Shown: one piece after another, positions 63,245 to 64,000 of the stretch
Position numbering within the stretch: the stretch's first letter is position 1
How the letters are laid out: each line of letters opens with the position of its first letter
From: Tessaracoccus caeni
Lineage (GTDB): Bacteria; Actinomycetota; Actinomycetes; Propionibacteriales; Propionibacteriaceae
Length of the DNA: 64,000 bases
Direction of reading: 5' to 3'
Assembly: GCF_029211185.1 (NCBI RefSeq)
Contig: NZ_JARGDO010000006.1
Coordinates: 1-64,000 of the forward strand
Notes under the pieces: generated by a model
What the model was told of the DNA's origin: nothing
The model's input: only the letters and a program-made list of their open reading frames with translations
Database searches by the model: none
Position numbers and translations under genes: made by a program

Positions 63245-64000
63245 TGACCGCCCACAGCCTTCCCACGCCGCCCGCCAAGACGCGGCGACGGGTGCTCACG
63301 ACGCTCCTCGTCGTCCTCGCGGCGATCGCCCTTCTCGCCGGCGGCGCCATCGGGTGGAGTCTCTTCTCGACACGCGCGCAAGGCACGCCTGACGCGACCG
63401 AGTTCGCCGAGGCCATCGTGTCGGATGAGATCGCCGTCGCCACCGTCCTCGCCCTGGGCGAGGCGACGCACGGCAACGCCGAGTTCCAGTTCCAGCGCCT
63501 CACCCTGGTGCAGAAGCTGCCTCAGTTCCGGGCGATCATGCTCGAAGAGGACTACGGCAACACCGCCCTGGTGGACGCGTTCATCCAGGGCGGCCCCGGC
63601 ACTGCGGAGGACGCGGCCAAGCGGTTCGGATTCCGCCTCAACCACACCGTCCAGATGGCCGAGCTGCTCCACTGGCTCCACGACCACAACGCCGGCGTGC
63701 CCGACGCCGAGCGCATCCGCATCGTCGGCGTCGACACCCAACGCGTGGACGCGTCGAAGGACATCGCCCTCTCCTGGCTCGCCCAGCACGACGAGGCCGC
63801 GGCCGAACAACTGCGCGCGCAGCTCGCCGGGTGGACCGATGACAGCGATGCCACGGACGCAGCGACTACGCGTCCCGTCGTCGACGAGCTCGTCGCCGCC
63901 GTCGAAGCCACGCCGGAGAGCGACGGACGTGCGCACGCCGTCAACGCCGCCACTGCGCTCAGCCAAGGTCTCGACCTCGCCTCCGCCAGCGACCTGGACT
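63241..64000 (+). CDS. Erythromycin-esterase-like protein (3' end outside window)
   Basis: The frame is open from ATG 63241 (4-nt overlap with the permease stop; ATG 63244 is equivalent) to the window end, at least 253 codons. One membrane anchor (LTTLLVVLAAIALLAGGAIG, about 19-38) is followed by LALGEATHGNAEFQFQ and IMLEEDYGNTALVD, the active-site motifs of the erythromycin esterase (Ere) superfamily, with GVDTQRVDAS further on. Membrane attachment suggests an extracellular hydrolase. Co-transcription with an exporter hints at detoxification. Actual macrolide activity is unproven. Confidence 0.88.
   Translation, partial: MMTAHSLPTPPAKTRRRVLTTLLVVLAAIALLAGGAIGWSLFSTRAQGTPDATEFAEAIVSDEIAVATVLALGEATHGNAEFQFQRLTLVQKLPQFRAIMLEEDYGNTALVDAFIQGGPGTAEDAAKRFGFRLNHTVQMAELLHWLHDHNAGVPDAERIRIVGVDTQRVDASKDIALSWLAQHDEAAAEQLRAQLAGWTDDSDATDAATTRPVVDELVAAVEATPESDGRAHAVNAATALSQGLDLASASDLD

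Overview
The window looks like a chromosomal segment of a high-GC Gram-positive actinobacterium. The evidence is the order gyrB-gyrA-DUF3566-tRNA-Ile, LSAC/AAC lipoboxes, a GntR-type iol regulator and a Cgl0158-type aldolase. The family Propionibacteriaceae is my best guess, but it is an inference that only a database search could settle.

Layout. 1-110: poly-G/poly-C tract of doubtful reality. 0.16-1.3 kb: VOC protein, AraC regulator and tRNA-Ile. 1.4-3.3 kb: two-gene AAA ATPase/RloB set of the abortive-infection kind, lying between the normally adjacent DUF3566 gene and tRNA-Ile. 3.4-9.0 kb: DUF3566, gyrA, gyrB. 9.2-13.5 kb: small-membrane-protein/winged-helix operon, VOC protein, and an FAD oxidase divergent from a LuxR-type regulator. 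13.6-14.0 kb: structured, apparently non-coding stretch.

14.1-55.9 kb is one very large inositol (cyclitol) catabolic region. iolA sits at the left end. iolE-iolD-iolB-aldolase-iolC, a divergent GntR regulator, a transaldolase-family gene and iolG form the right end. Between them lie repeated modules of Gfo/Idh/MocA dehydrogenase plus TIM-barrel isomerase/dehydratase (often iolE-, iolH- or IolI-like), each near its own LacI regulator (four in all). Three sugar-binding lipoproteins share a single visible ATPase/permease pair. Together the genes can take inositol to acetyl/propionyl-CoA and dihydroxyacetone phosphate: IolG, IolE, IolD, IolB, IolC, aldolase, IolA. The extra paralogues suggest entry points for other inositol isomers or cyclitol derivatives. 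Conserved operator sequences link modules to particular LacI regulators.

The region is interrupted twice by toxin-antitoxin material. At 36-37 kb there is a ParD-ParE deletion fusion and a VapBC pair. At 42.9-46.9 kb there are two more PIN toxin modules, a DUF4143 ATPase fragment and an AlbA_2/Schlafen-like ATP-binding gene, with three copies of a 65-bp palindrome heading the cassettes and a second poly-G/C tract at the end. That tract makes physical continuity with iolE uncertain.

56.1-64 kb: TauE/SafE exporter, a ThiXYZ-type pyrimidine-precursor ABC transporter under a TPP riboswitch, a two-component system, a two-gene ABC exporter and the start of an erythromycin-esterase-like gene that runs off the window.
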